Below, piece after piece: positions 36,481-49,110 of a DNA stretch of 64,000 nt. The DNA comes from Capniomyces stellatus (taxonomy: Eukaryota > Kickxellomycota > Harpellomycetes > Harpellales > Legeriomycetaceae). The stretch lies in contig LUVW01000028.1 of assembly GCA_001661515.1 (NCBI GenBank), positions 78,174-142,173 on the forward strand, in the 5' to 3' direction. The notes under the pieces are model-generated. The model was not told where the DNA came from. It ran no database searches and saw nothing but the letters and a program-made list of their open reading frames with translations. The position numbers were made by a program, and so were the translations under genes. The first letter of the stretch is position 1. Each line of letters begins with the position of its first letter.

Positions 36481-37434
36481 TTACTTTTCACCCAATTTAA
36501 TCCGATGTTCTTCGTTTGACCAAGTAAATAGTTCATAAAGGGTTGATCCCAAAAGTCCGCCGAGTATTGGAGCACCGATAGTTGTGATGAGACAGACCAT
36601 GGTATCCTGGATGATTTGGAGTTTTCCAAATGCAGCAAGGCTAAATAGCCTGAAGCTGAGATCTAGTGCTGGATTAAAGTAGCCACCATTACTAGCCAAG
36701 CCAAAGGCCAGCTTGCAAGCAAAATAAGACAGGCCAATGGCTAGAGGGGCAGACCTACGGGACGATACGTTTTTGATGTCGGTGATAGCGAATACGCTTA
36801 GGACAAAGATGGCGGATCCCATCATTTCAGCAAAGAAGGTGTGTATGATTTCGGAGGTTGTGATTGCGGAGAATTTGGTTGATGCGGGGTTGTCTGAAAG
36901 GGCAAGATTGGCAAGGATAGAGAGGAAGTTTCCAGGGAATCCGACAAAGTCTTTTAAAAAGTTGTTGTTGACGTATATGGAGTTGGGGTTGTTGGGGTTT
37001 GAGGAGGAAGGGAATGCGTTTAGGATGGGTTGGGAGGAGACGGAGGTGTTGTGGTTGATTGCAATTTGTTGGTTGATTGAGGGGAGGTAAATGTAATAGA
37101 TTAGGTAGCAGGCGGAGAAGCTGGCGATGATCTGGGCAATGATGTAAAAGAAGCACCTGAAGAATCTGAATTTTCTAAAGACAAAGAAGCTGAAGGTTAC
37201 GGCGGGGTTCAGGTGGCCGCCAGAAATGCCGCCAGAGACAAAGACGCCGAGAACGAGGCCTAGGCCCCAGCCCAAACTGACGATGAAGAAGGAAAATGAT
37301 GTTGTTACTGAGCTGGTGAATTGCTGGAACATGACGCCAAGACCTAGAAACACAAACGTGAACATTCCGACAAACTCGGCTATGAATGGAGCTAGCACGA
37401 ATGTTTTTTCTTTGAATGATTTTAGGATAGCCAT
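36481..37434 (-). CDS. Aquaglyceroporin-like major intrinsic protein with altered filter
   Basis: Single exon, 317 residues, with six hydrophobic helices and the two half-helix NPA motifs of the MIP family: SGGHLNPAVT (NPA at 76-78) and GGYFNPALD (NPA at 254-256). The Asp two residues after the second NPA (D258) matches aquaglyceroporins (NPARD) rather than water-only channels. The residue between them is Leu257 instead of the near-invariant arginine of the ar/R selectivity filter; the codon is CTA on the coding strand, so this is not a reading-frame artefact. A 50-residue Asn/Ser-rich extracellular-type loop is inserted between helices 3 and 4. The channel should sit in the plasma membrane or an internal membrane and pass small neutral solutes, but the altered filter makes substrate prediction unsafe. 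Confidence 0.88.
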   Translation of the reverse strand: MAILKSFKEKTFVLAPFIAEFVGMFTFVFLGLGVMFQQFTSSVTTSFSFFIVSLGWGLGLVLGVFVSGGISGGHLNPAVTFSFFVFRKFRFFRCFFYIIAQIIASFSACYLIYYIYLPSINQQIAINHNTSVSSQPILNAFPSSSNPNNPNSIYVNNNFLKDFVGFPGNFLSILANLALSDNPASTKFSAITTSEIIHTFFAEMMGSAIFVLSVFAITDIKNVSSRRSAPLAIGLSYFACKLAFGLASNGGYFNPALDLSFRLFSLAAFGKLQIIQDTMVCLITTIGAPILGGLLGSTLYELFTWSNEEHRIKLGEK

Positions 37435-38567
37435 TTCGAGTTTTTATTTCTGATGTATCGGTGTTGTTGTTGTTGGTTCTGCTTATCTATTTAGTGTGCT
37501 GCTGCTTTTTTTTTAAAAAAATAAAAGTAATCTTGATTTTGTTTTTGATTGCGTTGGTATAAATTCGATCGAGTAGTACAATCGAGTGCGTGGCTTTTGA
37601 CGGGTGATGGTCGTTTGTAAAGTAGTTGGGGGTGGATAGTGGAGTGTAGTGATAATAAAGGGTATATAGGATGAATGATACTTTGATATCAATAGTTTGT
37701 AAATGTTGGCAAATTTTTAAAAAAAGGGGAAAGGGGGTGATATACTGAAATGAAGGAAAGGAAAGAGAGAGTAAGGGGAGGTAAATTGGTCGAGTTATTG
37801 AGAGTGATTTTTCGTTTTTTAGGTTTAGGATTGATGAGGTTGTTTTCACATTGTTGCTTTTATAGCTTGTATTAAATGCAAAGCTAAATAAACATGTATA
37901 AATGTAAAAGTCGAGACCAAATTAATATAAATGTAGTTGGTTCAACAGTTAGTAATGGTAATATAAATGGTGAAAAGTATTAACATTTGGCAACAATTAT
38001 TTCAATCTAATTTAGTTTTGATTTTTAATTTAATTATTTTTTTCCTGCCGATCAACTTTGTAATAAAATTCTATTTGGTTGGAATTTAGAGTTAATTGGT
38101 TTTGGTAATTAAAGTTTTGTAAATTAAAGTGGAAGAAAAAGAAGAAAGAAAAAGAAAGAAACAGTAAAGCGAAGATCGATTTTTTAGCTAATAAGAGGGT
38201 ATACAAAAGAAATTAAAGTTTTTAGAACGAATATAACGTTTTTGAGGTATAAAACGTAAAACATAAAACTGGGTAACTTTGGAAATGTACACAATCAAGA
38301 AAGTAAATAATCAAGTTGATTACAAGATTTTATTCGAGTTCTAGACTTTTTCAAATGAATAATGATGTGTTTATCAATAAAATAGGAATTAAAATTGGAT
38401 TATTAAAAGTCTAATAGCATTGCAATATTTTTAAAAAATAAAATAAGCGAATAGAAGAAAAGTTAGGTTTTTTTTAAAAAAAAAGACAGGGCAGAAAAGA
38501 GAGAAGATGAATCAATAAGGATGTTGTTCATTTATGCAAAGTACATGATGAAATAGGCGTTTTTTGG
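37435..38567. other. Spacer between Rod 3' end and the channel promoter
   Basis: About 1.1 kb. A minus-strand open frame at 37487-37849 is compositionally poor and looks like leader rather than a gene. The rest is AT-rich with AAAGAAAG purine runs (38130-38165). Nothing else supported. Confidence 0.5.
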
Positions 38568-41500
38568 TTACAAGTTATCTTTGTACTTTTCAACCAAACA
38601 TTTGACTTTTGGACATAGGGGGCCAGTAAGCAGTTTTCTTTTAACGTAGAGAGTAGCAAGACAGAATTGCAAATTAGAGCCTGAGTGTGGAGGTTGGCGG
38701 TTGTTGTTGTGGGTGTGGTTGGGGGTATGGGAGTTGGGGTTTGGAGAGAGGTTGTTGAATAGTAGTGCAGTGAAGCTGTGAATAATCAAGACCTGTTCAA
38801 ACAAGTCGTGGGTTTCAATGATTGAAAAAACAAAGTCGAGAGAGTTTGAGGATGGAATGGAGTTAAATGGGGTTGATTGTTTGTGCAATTTGGAGTTGGA
38901 TGGTTGGGACAAGAATGGATCTAAAGAGGTTGTTTGGTTGGGAGTATTGAGTTCAGAATAGGAGTCGTGATTGCAAATAAGGTAGTTTAGCAAGGTTGAG
39001 TCGTTTTGGTTGAAGTTTAGCCAAACCAAAACCAATTGGACAAACTTGGAGAAACTGGATGGTTGATTGGTTGAAGTGGCCAAAACTGACTGTGCTGTGG
39101 CAAAGTGGTCCGAGAACAGTTTGAGCGTGGCGGGGTTTGTTTTGAGCAAGGGGAAAATATCCAAAAGCTTCAAAGCAACCGCGGTGGTGTAGTAAGAATT
39201 ACCAAGAGATTTAGTGCATTGGTCCAGCGTGATGGGTGAATTGGAACTAATTGGCGCTTGGAGTTGAGAAGGTAAGTTTTTAAGAAGCAGTGAAATTATA
39301 GAGTTGAAATTAGTAGTGCTGAGAAGCCTTGATTCGGCAATGTGGCGAAACAATAGTTCAAACGCGGTTACAGTATCATCAAGCAAGCGAACAGTTTCAG
39401 AAACAGAGCTTGAAAGATCTACATTCTTGCTAGAACCAGAAGCCGAGACTTGCTTAGCTAGACAGCTCAGTTTTTTGGTATAGAACGCGGACGCGGCAAA
39501 TAAGGCGGAAATGTAGGTTTGTATTGACTGGTTGTGGAGATGAACAATCAAAACACTCCAGTCCAGAGCCAGATCAGAGTCACCACGATTGTTTTGTTTG
39601 CTGATGTTTTGGTTGGTCGAGGTGGTGGTTTTGGATACGTTGGCTAGTAGATCAGAGTTTGACAGAGAATCAATAGATTCTTTTACAAACCGAGCAACAG
39701 CCAAATTGAACAGGATAAATTCATCAGAATCAGAACTATAATCAGAATCAGAACTATACTCCAAGTTAAAGTCAGAGTCAGGATTGTATGTGGATGGATT
39801 AGAGTTTAGCAGGGCGTTGAATGCATTTGTAAAGTACGCGTATACTTCATTTTCATTTTCAGATTCGTTTTCAGTTTCAGATTCATTATCAGGTTCAATT
39901 TCAATTCCAGATCCAATTTCAGTTTCAATTTCATTTTTGGTTTGGTTTCCTGTACTGGTAATGTGTTGTTTGTGGGAGGAAAAGTAGTGGTAATTGGAGA
40001 GAGTTTTGATGATAAAGATATTGGTGTTGGTATTGCGAATGGAGGCAGAGTCGATTGGTGGGGAATTTGGGTTGGGAGGCTGGTAGTTTAATGAGGTTAT
40101 GCGAGTGTTGATGATGAGAGATCTGCAGAGAGCGACTTTATTGATGGCATGAAAGTCGGGGTATGAGATGGGGTGGCCAATAAACTCAAGGTCGTTTAGT
40201 GAAGAGATTGAGCGTTTGTAGTTGATTAGTGCGGTAACAAGTGAGGTTTTGGAGATGGTTTGGTGGTCAACGAGACGTAACAGAATGTGGATGCCTCTGA
40301 CTAATTGAAGTTTTGTAGGTTCAGTTGGTTTTTTCGAGTTGCCAAAAACAGATATTTTCATGAGGTCAGGGTCTTTTCTAGCAAACCGAACTAGCAGGTT
40401 TGTTATCTGAGATTTGTCGTACGGGTACAGCATAAACTCAACCAATTTGCACACCTTGTTCTCATTACTGCTTTCGTGCCTCAGCTCGTTCTCCATCGCT
40501 ACTGATGGCAAAACCAGCCCTGATCCACCCAGCTTGACTGGACTTGTCAACAGCGCCAAAACCTTTCTTGTCCGAATTGCACACACCTCCACGCCATAAT
40601 ACCTCGAAACCGTGTCAATAATGTTGTGCAAGTCATGTCCTACCCTCATATCGCCCACAAAGTCGTCGTACAGCATCCTGATTCCTTGCTCAATCTCTCC
40701 ACTCCTGAACAGGCCCATGTACTTTTCAACACCAAAGTCAACACTACTTGCTTCAAAGTCAAGACTTGAACCTAACAAGTGTTCGGTTTGTGCATCAGCC
40801 AAACATTTGGTGTACTCGGCAACAAGACGTTCAACAGCAGTCCCAGCCAGCTCCTTTTGCTGCTCGTTCAAAGTTCTGCTCATTAGTGTTGTGACCCGGT
40901 ACTTGCGCAGCCTATTAATGGCGTATCTCAACGACTCGTTCTTGTTGGTTCCGATTGGGTAGCTCTCGCTTGCGTCCTTGCAAGCATAGATTTCAACCAT
41001 TGGATCTGAAACTAATGAAAGAATCGGCTTGATTCTTGCAAAGTCCGACTGTCCAGTTGCCCCGACAGTCTGCGTTCTGCTGTCCATGTCCACGTGTTTG
41101 CTGATCAGCCTTACCACAAAGCTATCCAAACTCGTTCCAAGCGGTCCTGCAAGCTGTCCCAGCATCAACACGTTTTCCGAGGTTAGTTCCGGCACCACCA
41201 GGTCCCAAGGGTCAACTCGTGTTTTTTCAGTCGGATCTCCTGTTTCTTGCAAGTCACTAGTGCTATTGGTCAACCTGCCAACATCAAACAGTCCGTGTAG
41301 TGGCAAATTGGTTCTGGATTGTGGAAACTCTGTACTCAAGAACTCGTACAGTCTTGACATATCTTTATTATTCTCTCCATCAACACCAACACCAACACCT
41401 CGCAGCCTATCAAACTCGGATACTGAGCTGTTGAATCCAGATTGGTGCATATTCTTGATACCAAACCTATCTAGAATTTCTGGTTTGCTGAATACTAATG

Positions 41501-44500
41501 TATACTTTGCACAAGCCAAAAGTTCGGCTAAAGTTGGCGGGTTTATCCGGGAATACGAGGAAATAAAGCCAGCAATACTCTTGGCCTTGTTTGCAATTGC
41601 GAGTTTGTTGTTCAGAGTTTCAATGTGGTTTGAGAGTTTGTTTCGTTTCAAAATTCCCGACTCGCTGGGCTGATTTAAAGGAATTTTGGTCATGTGTTCC
41701 AGAGTATTGATGTACTGGTTTAGAACCACCATTATGGTTTCGTGGTCATACGGTGACACCACAAACTTCCAATTATTGCTACCCACCTCCAAATCTTTTA
41801 CTTCAGTATTGCAGTTGGCACCCAGGAGTGACTCAAAGCAGCCCAGAAACCGTAATGGCTGGATATCAAAGCTTTTGCTTGCCATCAATACCGACTTTGT
41901 TTCAGGAGAAATACTCTTACTCCTCACTACAATCACCATATAATCAAGTACCACTCGGTCCTCAGGAACGTTAAAGTCTCTGGCAAATTGCAGTCCCAGA
42001 TCCAGCCCCAAATCCAGCCCACCATCGCCGCTTTTCTTGTCCATTTTGTCAAGAATCTGGTAAACAATGTGCTCAACCGATCTAAAGTCTTTCAAATCGT
42101 ACGCAGCCTTAAGCTTAACAACATCAGTCTCAACACCAACTTCCTTCAGTCTCAAACTCCAATTGCTAACTCTTGCTATCATTTCGCAGCTGGTTTTCAG
42201 CTGTCTTTGCTGCCACAGATTGGCTATTTCCTTTCCGACTTGAGAAAGGCTGTTTAGTCTCAGTCCTTTGTTATATGACTTGTTCATTTCCCTTTGCAAA
42301 ACACTAAATCCTTTGCTTAGTGGTAGTGACGTCATACACGACAAAACATACTCTGCATCCATTTCCACATTTCCAAATTGCTGTCCAAATCCACAACTCT
42401 TGCGTTCCTTCAGTTCGTTAACTAGGCTTTTGCTCACCTCAAACTGAAGCTCTACTCTCTTGTTCAACGTACTCAGCTTTTTCCAACCACCAACCAAATC
42501 CTCTCCCCACTGCCCAACTGCTGCAAACTCGAACACCTCAGAATTTATATCTGTCTCCAAGTCTTCTTTCTTTCCTACTTTCCCGCCACCACCACTTCCT
42601 CCAATTTTCCACCCGCTGGTCAAATCCCCCAAACTTCTCGAGCTGCTTTTCAAACTACTTTTCAATAACGGGTCCTGGTCAAGCAAGTACCTATCAAGTA
42701 ATTTTCCATCAGCTGTGTTGCTGTTCAAGTGCAAATTTATTCTCATTTTCAGCTCTACACAAAGGCTGGTTATCCGTTGCGACAAGTCATGATGTTTGTA
42801 TTGATCCATCAATCTCCTCAATTCCACGCCTTCCTCAACTCCACCGCCATTTACTAGCAACAGTTTAACCATCCTGCAAAACAACCCAATGGTTTTCCTG
42901 CTCTCCAAAACCAGTCCCTGATCGCTATGAATACCCGAAAAAAGCCCCGCAAACATACTTGTTCTTGAATAAACCGCCCCACTAACACCACTACCACCAC
43001 TAACCTCAATTTGACCATCCTCCAAACTTTTATTTTGTCCATTTTTACTTGCACTTGATGGTCCAGGGTCATTGAATTCAGCCTCTTGATCACCCAGTGT
43101 TCCAATGTTGCTTCCAAGCTGAGTCACCACTTCTTCAAACTCTCCTGAGCTAGTAACATTAACAACATCGCCAAGTAACACCCATACCTGGTAATACGCC
43201 GCAAAGCTGTCTCTTAATCCCGAGTCTCCCGCAACACATGCAAGTCTTGTGCCAGTTCCAGCCAGTTCAATCAACCTTCTGATTCTGAGTTTTGCTGCTT
43301 TTGGCGACTCTTTTTCCACCCAATCATTCACCACTATCTCATATTTACTTTTTTCTTTACTCTTCCCAACCCCATACTTTTCAATTCCACTTTTACACCT
43401 GTACAGCAAATCAGTAACTCCAACAACAAATCTCCAAACCACAATCGCTGCTTTTAACTTTCCAACTTCAACTCCCACTCTGACTCTAGTTTTTCCATTT
43501 ACAAAATCAGGCGCTGTGCTAGAAATATCTTTAAATTGTTTGTTTAATTCATCATTAGTCGTCAAATCACTGAATTTACTCTTGACTCCTTGACTCTCAA
43601 AACTCAATTTGGTGCCAAACTTGACACTGTTTCTATTTGGTTTGTACTCGGTTTTGATTGCCAGTTGACAGATTTCAGCACCAAATGCAAATTCTTCTGG
43701 GCTAGAAGGATCCAGGTTGTTCAGCACCATCAGATCGGTTTTGTAGCAGTCGGTGTTGTCTACTTGCCCACAAATCAGACCAAAAATAGTATGCAGAAAA
43801 TTCAGCTTTTGCCTGTTTGTGTTTAATGCGCTGTTACTTATTCCTTTTTTGTTCAAAACAAATCCGATTATTTTGCTACAAGCACCAGACTCTGCCAAGT
43901 TTGCATGGTTCAAATCCGCCGGCCTTATTATCTCTATTTCATCATTGCTTAACCCACCAGCGCTGCTGCTCCTTCTACCGCAATCAAGCATCATTTCAAT
44001 TGCCCTGAGCATCCCAAGTTTAGAGTTTACGTACTCAATACTTAATTGGATCCTCAGCAACTCTTCACTGTGTCTGATGTCAGGACAAACACCAGTATCG
44101 CACACCTTTTCTTTTGCAACTCTGATGTACGACTCGTACAGCACAATAAATAACTTTACATACTTGCAGTATTCAGTCACTGAACCAGAGCCGCTTCCTG
44201 TAGCCAGAATCTCCATACTATCGAGCTCAGCCTCAATCCAACACCCAACGCTTTTCAACACCGAAAATATCACTTCAAAATGGTCAGACTTGGATTCTGG
44301 TTTCCCGCCGCCCAACCTGTCCTCATAGGCATAGACTATACCCAAAATTCTAGATACCAACTTGTAATCCCCAACACACACCAGCCTTTCAATTCTCAAA
44401 CTGTACGCCATCTCTCTGCTCAGATTATGGTACGCCTCTACAACCATCAGTGCATCCTCGAGCACCAAATCTCTATCATCCCCACCACTAGTATTCCCAC

Positions 44501-47500
44501 CACTAGTATTCCCACTACTAGTATTCCCACTACTCAAATTCTCATTATTGATATTCCCAATGTTTACGTACTGTTGTCCAATTGCTACTTTGCTTGGGTG
44601 TTGTTTGTGGTTACAAATCCACCTGAGAACTGTTTTTGAAACGTTGATATTGGAAACCTCAACACTTGGTTTGTAATTATAGTCTATTCCGTCCAAGTAA
44701 TCGTGCTCGGTGCTCGAGTACACCCTAATTATGGCTTTGATGTTGGCCAATCTCAGGTAGTCCTTGATCTCATCTTCTTTTTCTTTATAATACTTGCTGT
44801 CCAACGCGCCCTTTCCCACACCCAACCTTATTTTATCCTCATAACTTTTGTTTGCTGTCTCCAGTTGCCCAATAAGTCTTCTAACCAGCCCGTTTAGCCC
44901 TTCTGAACATGGTACAGTGCACCTTCGCAGCATTTCCAGTGCTATTTCCACAACAAACTTGCTCGGAAACAACGTGTCAATCCTTTCAAGCTCCAAGCAC
45001 TCGATATAAGCAATCGCTCTGCTTTCCAAATCCAAATCCAGATCCAAATAATCCGTTTTTATCATTTCAATTACATAATCATAAACTGCTTTATGGCCGT
45101 GGATTCTGCTCAGGCCCAACTTGCTCTCAACTTCGCTCCGATACTCGTTTTCCGCCAAGTTTCCTGTCACTTTACCAGACATTTCGCCTGCCAACCTACT
45201 GATGCAAAGATCAAGATTTGCGTTGTGCTGGTGTGTGTACGGCACAAACGTTTTGGTGTACACATACAGCACCATTTCAGGAGCCTTGGCTTTATCCAAC
45301 AATAGCATCGCAACCCCCATGGCCCCAATCTCATTATACTCGTTTATACTAAGCTCAACTCCAAGCTCGCTGTTCAAGTGCATCAGATCAACCAGCTGCA
45401 GACTCAGCCGAGTTGCCAGGTAGTAGAAGTGCACACTGCTCACGCGCTCATCAACCATCATCAGTTCGGTGTTGGATGGGCTTGTAGTTTCTGTGCAGTT
45501 TTGGTCACCAAACTCGCTACTTGGCGTGTCCCCACCTGCCTGTACACACGGGTGCTGGTCAATTAGCAGGACTGTTTTTTGGTTCTCTGTTATTATGCTC
45601 ACCAGATTGGCCATGGTTTCTATTTCGTTGAGCTCCAACCCATCTGCAAACAAAGTAGCCATGTCCATGACCCAGCCACACAGCCTGTTCCACTCATCAA
45701 CCGTATCTACCAGTGGAACAACAACCTCAACCACCCACCCAACCAAAAAGCCAACGGGAAACGTGGCTCTCAGCATGCACACACAGTCTACCATGTCGTG
45801 TTTCAGGTGCGTATCAGTGTTTATATGTCTCCTCCAGATATGCCCAACATCACCCAAAACATCCACATCCAAATCCCCCTCACTAGCCCCGCTCATCAAA
45901 CTTCTAACCGTAGTGTACAATTCCGTGTTTCTAAACCTTGTCCACTGCACGTACCCAAACCCATGTGCATTGTAGCTCGACATCAACATAAACGTCCCTA
46001 GCTTATACTCAGCCTCGTTGATCAGCCCAACACTTCTAGCATCACTCGCCCTTGTTCGCCCATATTGCAAAATACTGCTTGTCAGCTCAAACGTCATGGT
46101 GGAAACCTGTACACACATTTCTGCAACAAAACTGCCATCATTTATCGCCTTACATACCCCACCAAATCTTTCGTAACAGTCAAGTCTGTTTGTTTTCCCA
46201 TCTCCCCTCTCCACCAACGGCTCGTTGTGGCTGTTGCGTACTATCGCCTCCAGCAAACCCACATTTGCCTCCTGCGTTTCCATTCCGTTCATTTCCGCAT
46301 AACGGATCGCCGCTTCAAACTCCCCATTTCTCAACATTACCCGCATTCGCTCTGTTGCTGTACTCTGCACCAGCTCTCGGACATAAAGCCTGTCCATCAT
46401 CCTTGAGTTGCCGCCCTCAACAAACACAACCGAATCTGACACTCCGCTTGCCTTGCGCAAGTCCTGCGCCAAAAAGCTGTCTGCCAACACCTCTATACTA
46501 TAATGCTGCTTGATCTTTGGCAACAAACTGCAGATCGAAATAACTCTCGAATCCCGAGTTCCTCCATTCCTCTTCCTACTAACCACCACCACCATCACCT
46601 GCTCATCACTTTCCCTTCCTTTTACCCACTCACCGCCCACTTCTCCTCTTTCTTTCCTGCTTGCTGCCCCACTCCCACCACCAAACCCTGAGTGGTACAG
46701 CATTGTCATTTCGTCAACTCCCAAACCCTCATACCTCCTTATCAACACCAACGACCTTGATTCAAACACGTCAATTCCCCCCACATCACTCACCGCCACT
46801 ATATACTCCGAGCTCGCACTAATTCCTACCCTTTTATACCCAAAGTCGCTCGTCTCTTTCCCAACCCAACAGTCACATTCTGTCCTTCTCGCCACCTCCT
46901 TATTTAAACCCGCTCTCCGCCTCTTCCACACCGACAACTTTGCCACCCCATCCCCCACAACCACAATGTTCAACTCTCCTTTACTCTCAAAACAAACCAT
47001 GTCTGCTATACCCTCATCATGTCCCACTTTTCCCCTGTTCATTTCAATCTGCTCCTCTTCAACTGCTTTCCAAATACCCGCTATTCTCTCCATATCCCCC
47101 TCACTAATCGCTAAATCCAACCCCCCAAAGTCCAGCTTTGAATACCTAAACATCGTCTGCTGCCTTCTTGATCCAATTATCACCACTAGCTCCTCTGTGC
47201 CGCCCCCCATCTCTCCAAATTTTAGCCCAACAAATCCAACACCCTCATACCCAACTTGGTCCACCTGCCCTGCCTCTCTTCTTTTTCTCCCTAAATTCTC
47301 GCTGAATATCACTTCCCGCGTTGATGTATGCACCACATAAAGCTCCCCACTTTCGTCTCCATACGCCATAAACTTCAAACATGAACTAAACCCAAGCACT
47401 TGCAAGTTATACTCTATCCCAATTATAATTATTAAAAAAAAAAAAAAATCAACTCCAACACCTATCCTTCGTATTCCATATTTTAAGCCCAACCCTCTTC

Positions 47501-48455
47501 TCTCTCACTTTTAATAGTTCAAACCTTACTACTATACTATCAATGTCTCTCGCTTACCGCTTGCCACAGTTAGTTTGTGATTTCCATCAATTGTCGATAA
47601 CACAAACATCTTCTTTCCTATCCCTACCACCACCTCACTCTCTGTTAATATCGGGATACATTTGGCTACCGTCTCCGTCTTATCCCCAATATCTTTATAC
47701 ACCGGTTCTTTATCTTCCCCCACTTCAACACCTCTCTTTATTTCTCCTAACGTTCTTAGCTCAAAAATACCCATATTTCCGCTGTTTTCTAACTTTGAAA
47801 ACAACCCCTCCTTACTCCTGAATTCTGTTTCCACACCGTCTTCCAACTCGTTTATACTTTCTAAAACATCTTGCACACTCCTTTCCCCAAGCCGAACCTT
47901 TCCATCCAGCACTTGACTTGGTGTATATTCCCATTCACAATCAGACACTATGCTCGTGTCCAAACTCGTATCTAAATTAGTGACCAACTCGCTTTTATCC
48001 AACTCTTTGCATTCTCCAACTTTTGCTTTTTTATACTCCCTTCCCGCATTACCAGCCAACATTTCTTCCTCGTCTTCCTCGCCTTCACTCATTCTCTCTC
48101 GTTTTGCTTCACAACTCTCGTTTCCAGAATTTTCGCTTTCATTTAGGTTTATATCTACATTTTGGTCTCCCCACAACAACTCAATCTCACCACCTCTTCC
48201 TGTCTCACATTTGTTCGAATTCGAATTTGATTCTATCTCTGTCATTTCAGCTTTCACCTTCTGGAGCTCCGCCAAAACGTCTTCTTTTGCATTTTTGACT
48301 TCCAGCAACAATGCACAACTATTTACAACAGCCCTCCCGTCTATTTCTGTTCCACTGTGGGTATTTACCTCGTTTAATTCCAAACTACCAGCCACTTTTG
48401 TTTCTGTACCAATATCTTCATTGTCGTGATTAATCGTTTTTGAAAAATCAGCCAT
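38568..48455 (-). CDS. KNTC1: Rod/KNTC1 kinetochore protein (RZZ complex subunit)
   Basis: Two exons, 48455-47558 and 47413-38568, around a 144-base GT-AG intron with a T-rich tract (phase 1), 3247 residues. After a 240-residue acidic N-terminus comes a beta-propeller-like region with YGDESGELYVVHTSTREV, matching the KNTC1 segment of form G-x-x-S-G-x-L-x-x-x-H. LPKIKQHYSIEVLADS and ERMRVMLRNGEFEAAIRYAE then match the KNTC1 region where the propeller passes into helical repeats, and DGSFVAEMCVQVSTMTFELT and EAEYKLGTFML continue the same order. The long remainder is alpha-solenoid with Asn/Ser-rich loops; FARDFNVPEDRVVLDYM is the Rod-type helix pair. In animals Rod with Zwilch and ZW10 forms the RZZ complex, which recruits Spindly, dynein and Mad1-Mad2 for the spindle checkpoint. 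NBAS/Sec39 is a distant relative and a worse fit. It is longer than human KNTC1 (2209 residues) because of low-complexity insertions. No ZW10 or Zwilch is in the window. Confidence 0.87.
44477..44536 (-). repeat. Four tandem 15-bp units coding an SSGNT-type repeat in Rod
   Basis: Units of about CCCACCACTAGTATT (plus strand) recur four times with C/T changes, coding SGNTS/GGNTS repeats in an Asn/Ser/Gly loop of the Rod protein. This is a local expansion in a disordered loop and does not break the frame. Confidence 0.85.
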
Positions 48456-49066
48456 TTCAGTTTACAAATTAACTCACAGTATTAATGACTTGAATATTTA
48501 ACTAGACCCGACATTAAACAGTGCGGATATCTATTCTACTACTAATGCATTTATTCATTCAGCTAGTCAAACGCATAAATACTGAAAGAAAGAAAATAAA
48601 AAATAAAATGAATACAATACAATACAGTACAGTTCAGTACAATTAAATACAATATATGCTTTGGCACTTGACTTTAGAAACAAAAAAAAAAAAGTACGAC
48701 AACCTTAATTTCTTATTGGGTAAATAATTAATTTTGAAAAGTAAACAAATTTAGCGAATAATAATCCATCCTGAAAAACTTTCAAACTCGACTGATACCT
48801 TATTTTAAATTAGCGACATCACTGACAACCAATTTAACAATAACTCGGAAAATTATTTTCGTGTTGTAACCACTTCATCGGCGATTTATCGTACTTGCTT
48901 TCGACTAACCCCAGCACGTTACGTTTACTTGCAAGTTTTCAAGTTTAAAAATGACAATTTGGCCTAGTAAAGCATTAACTTTCAAAGTTTGCTTTGATAG
49001 AATAAATTAAATGGGTAGCATGATATGGCCAAAAATGTGAACTTGGCCATAGCCCACTATACTTTG

Positions 49067-49110
49067 ACAACTACAACTACAACTACAACTACAACTACAA
49101 CTACAACTAT
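49067..49110 (+). repeat. Hexanucleotide repeat (ACAACT)n
   Basis: About seven perfect copies of the six-base unit in the spacer. Confidence 0.9.

Noticed and set aside
37487..37849. 120-codon minus-strand frame upstream of the channel gene
   Set aside because: Low-complexity hydrophobic and Tyr/Lys-rich content, no motif and no splice link; more likely leader sequence.
46510..47340. A 276-codon plus-strand frame opposite the Rod N-terminus
   Set aside because: Pro/Ser/Thr-rich antisense shadow of the Rod reading frame with no motif. Other long plus-strand frames in 39.7-46.7 kb are rejected for the same reason.
38568..47492. NBAS/Sec39 (ER tether) as the identity of the giant minus-strand protein
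   Set aside because: NBAS and Rod are distant relatives, but the G-x-x-S-G-x-L-x-x-x-H propeller block, the LPxxxxxYSxEV segment and the following helix order fit KNTC1 clearly better.
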